From Lachnospiraceae bacterium (lineage in GTDB: Bacteria; Bacillota_A; Clostridia; Lachnospirales; Lachnospiraceae), in NCBI GenBank assembly GCA_031262285.1, contig JAISHZ010000331.1, forward strand, positions 1-7,764: 7,764 nucleotides of DNA. Direction: 5' to 3'. A model generated the notes under the pieces. That model did no database searches, was not told the origin of the DNA, and was given only the letters and a program-made list of their open reading frames with translations. This document shows, piece after piece, positions 6,395-7,764 of the stretch. The translations under genes and the position numbers were made by a program. The stretch's first letter is position 1. Each line of letters begins with the position of its first letter.

Positions 6395-6733
6395 CGTATA
6401 AGATTTTGCAGTTTTATTCTGATGTCTTTGCTTTTGTATTAAGTCCCGATAAATATATTTATCGGGACCGGGGTAGTTGATTATTTTGATTTTGTCTACA
6501 TAAAAGCGGTCTGCCTCAGCACGGTCGGGGTACTTGACTACCTTTTCTTCTATCACAACAGCCTTTATATAAGAGAGCGCAACACGAATTTGTTTTTGAA
6601 TCGGTCCTATAAAAGTCTTTTCGGTAAAATCATCGGAACCTTCCGCTTCCGATGAATCAAAGCGTATAAGTTCAATCTGCTCAAGCAACTTTTGAAAAGT
6701 GTTGTTGAACATGGATATGCTAAAATGACACAT
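6365..6733 (-). CDS. Small protein of unknown function (122 aa), C terminus probably not native
   Basis: I do not recognise this ORF. The frame opens MCHFSISMFNNTFQKLLEQI, overlapping the end of the ATPase gene by 14 nt. A second possible start is the ATG at 6712 (MFNNTFQK). Neither has a strong ribosome binding site. The middle, FIGPIQKQIRVALSYIKAVV and KYPDRAEADRFYVDKIKI, looks like real soluble protein: it is charged and helical with no membrane segment. The tail after INYPG, from about 6470 to the stop, is encoded across a perfect 26-bp palindrome and then antisense to the DUF1016 remnant, so it is probably read-through into foreign sequence. The ORF may be the truncated or fused remnant of a longer gene. 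The overlap suggests coupling to the ATPase gene, but nothing in the sequence gives a function. The alternative is a spurious ORF. Confidence 0.4.
   Translation of the reverse strand: MCHFSISMFNNTFQKLLEQIELIRFDSSEAEGSDDFTEKTFIGPIQKQIRVALSYIKAVVIEEKVVKYPDRAEADRFYVDKIKIINYPGPDKYIYRDLIQKQRHQNKTAKSYTLSLLHWSRY
6443..6468. repeat. Perfect 26-bp palindrome with AT-rich centre
   Basis: The half-site GTCCCGATAAATA (6443-6455) is followed immediately by its exact reverse complement (6456-6468). The outer arms are GC-containing and the centre is AT-rich. It lies inside the 3' part of the 122-aa ORF. Neither flank has a T-tract (minus-strand flank TTAATAC, plus-strand flank CGGGGTAG), so a Rho-independent terminator is only weakly supported. 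A protein-binding dyad, a mobile-element end or a recombination scar are alternatives. Confidence 0.85.
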
Positions 6734-7764
6734 ATTCTTTATTTTCTACTTCCATCATATCGTCTAAAGTAATCAGTCTGACGTTTTTATATTCTTCCGC
6801 TGCGATCTTAACTCTATCCGTAAATCCTGCTTTGGAGAATAACCACAGGCTAACCTTTGTATATGCAAAAAGTTCACTTTGCGCTTTAAGGTCATGAAGC
6901 ACATCAACATCCACCAAGGCATTTTTCCATTTGCATTCACAAAACAGGGCTGCATCTTTGCGGTAAGTCATAATGTCGATTTCTTCCTGTCTATGCTCTT
7001 TAGGGTTATTGCCCCACCACCTTCCTACAGGACCGATGAGAAAAGGTAGAGCATTACGTCTTGCTTCCACCATCAAATATTGTTTACAGATTTCTTCAAA
7101 TACCTGACCCATATAATCCGATATTTGTTCTTTGATATCCTCGTCATATAAAGCAGAACCCAAACCGTTAACGATCACGCTCATGTTGGAAAATACAAAA
7201 CGATACCAAAATTGAAACATCATATCTTCCAGTAGGTAAATACTTTTTTTGGATGTCGTCTCCGTAACAGGAAGTTCCTTCATTACAATGCCAAGTGAAA
7301 TGTGAGAAGATAAGTATTTCGCGCATTTATTGCTTTCCATGTGGCACTTAGTGGCTATTTCGTTTAAACGGGATGCACCTTGGGCGATGGCTTCTATGAT
7401 ACCATTGTAAGTGGATGGATCTCGAAGCTCCTGCTTTAATAAGTTGTCTGGTTCCTCAAAAAAATGCCCTGAAGAGGTTAGAAATAGTTCAATGATATTA
7501 TCACGTACGCTTTTTTCCGCATTGATTCTGCTCATATAGTCAGGGATCCCTCCGGTAATACCGTAGAGAAGTGCTTTATCTTCTATTTGATACTTCGCAA
7601 AGAAAGGTAGTGCATCAAAAAAGGATAGAGGCATCACTTTTAGCTGCGCCGTCCGCCTGCCATATATAGGGCTTTGGTATCCCAATACTTGATTTTCCAT
7701 AAATCTCATGCTGGAACCACATAAAATAAGAAATAGCTTGCTGTTCATAAATGAAAGATCAATG
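6720..7764 (-). CDS. Archaeal-type ATPase with C-terminal DUF234 domain (5' end beyond the right edge)
   Basis: The open frame runs from beyond 7764 (IDLSFMNSKLFLILCGSSMR) to the TAG at 6720-6722. About 347 residues are visible out of the usual 450-470. The ATG at 7748 is internal; the Walker A and B motifs of the ATPase domain lie off the right edge. The visible part starts with FLILCGSSMRFME and SPIYGRRTAQ, the hallmark end of the AAA/STAND-like ATPase_2 fold. GGIPDYM and LKQELRDPSTYNGIIEAIA follow, then a winged-helix-like stretch (GASRLNEIATKCHMESNKCA KYL). The DUF234 domain is at the end: FQFWYRFVFSNMS, FEEICKQYL, GRWWG and EEIDIM...ALFCECKWK. That last pair fits the D...ExK pattern of PD-(D/E)XK nuclease folds. 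The family is widespread, often linked to mobile or defence regions, and has no settled function. It is not a recognised DISARM component and is separated from drmD by the DUF1016 remnant. Confidence 0.85.
   Translation of the reverse strand, partial: IDLSFMNSKLFLILCGSSMRFMENQVLGYQSPIYGRRTAQLKVMPLSFFDALPFFAKYQIEDKALLYGITGGIPDYMSRINAEKSVRDNIIELFLTSSGHFFEEPDNLLKQELRDPSTYNGIIEAIAQGASRLNEIATKCHMESNKCAKYLSSHISLGIVMKELPVTETTSKKSIYLLEDMMFQFWYRFVFSNMSVIVNGLGSALYDEDIKEQISDYMGQVFEEICKQYLMVEARRNALPFLIGPVGRWWGNNPKEHRQEEIDIMTYRKDAALFCECKWKNALVDVDVLHDLKAQSELFAYTKVSLWLFSKAGFTDRVKIAAEEYKNVRLITLDDMMEVENKEYVSF

Noticed and set aside
6443..6468. Intrinsic terminator
   Set aside because: No T-tract follows the stem on either strand, and it lies inside an ORF.
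6773..6955. A 60-aa minus-strand ORF inside the DUF234 ATPase
   Set aside because: It is an out-of-frame shadow of the ATPase coding sequence, which is clearly the conserved frame.
1..7764. CRISPR array, tRNA or rRNA genes, insertion-sequence transposase
   Set aside because: I saw no regularly spaced direct repeats, no tRNA-like cloverleaf sequence, no ribosomal RNA signature and no transposase motifs on either strand.

Overview
The window is a defence-type accessory region from a bacterium of moderate GC content. By eye it looks like a Firmicutes-type anaerobe: Shine-Dalgarno-like sites are present, and the DUF234-type ATPase and DUF1016 families are common there. The taxonomy is only a guess. 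Every gene that looks functional lies on the minus strand, so the region is best read from right to left.

Right edge, 7764-6365: the 3' three quarters of a chromosomal ATPase gene of the archaeal-type ATPase / DUF234 family enters from outside the window. A small ORF of unknown function (122 aa) overlaps its end by 14 nt. Middle, 6394-5824: an eroded, frameshifted fragment of a DUF1016 (YhcG-like PD-(D/E)XK nuclease) gene lies on the plus strand, so it converges with the small ORF. It carries a perfect 16-bp-arm inverted repeat. The 124 bp between this fragment and the next gene hold a candidate promoter and a ribosome binding site.

Left part, 5823-1: two large genes match the first two genes of a class 1 DISARM anti-phage system. 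They are drmD (SNF2/RapA-like helicase, about 963 aa if repaired) and drmMI (Eco57I-like N6-adenine methylase, cut by the left edge). The two are packed tightly enough to be translationally coupled (TAATG junction). In the usual class 1 order, drmA, drmB and drmC would follow beyond coordinate 1. None of them is visible here.

The main oddity is that both DISARM genes are broken by single-base indels. drmD has one near 3735-3738, and drmMI has two, near 850-852 and 449-450. On each side of every break the reading frame resumes with strongly family-like sequence. The DNA is therefore either a very recently inactivated system or an intact one recorded with base-calling errors in short homopolymers. 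As written, the methylase loses its catalytic NPPW motif and the helicase loses its C-terminal domain. If intact, DrmD would be the ATP-driven translocase and DrmMI would mark host DNA as self, with DrmABC supplying the core of the restriction complex. That division of labour is family knowledge and cannot be read from this sequence.
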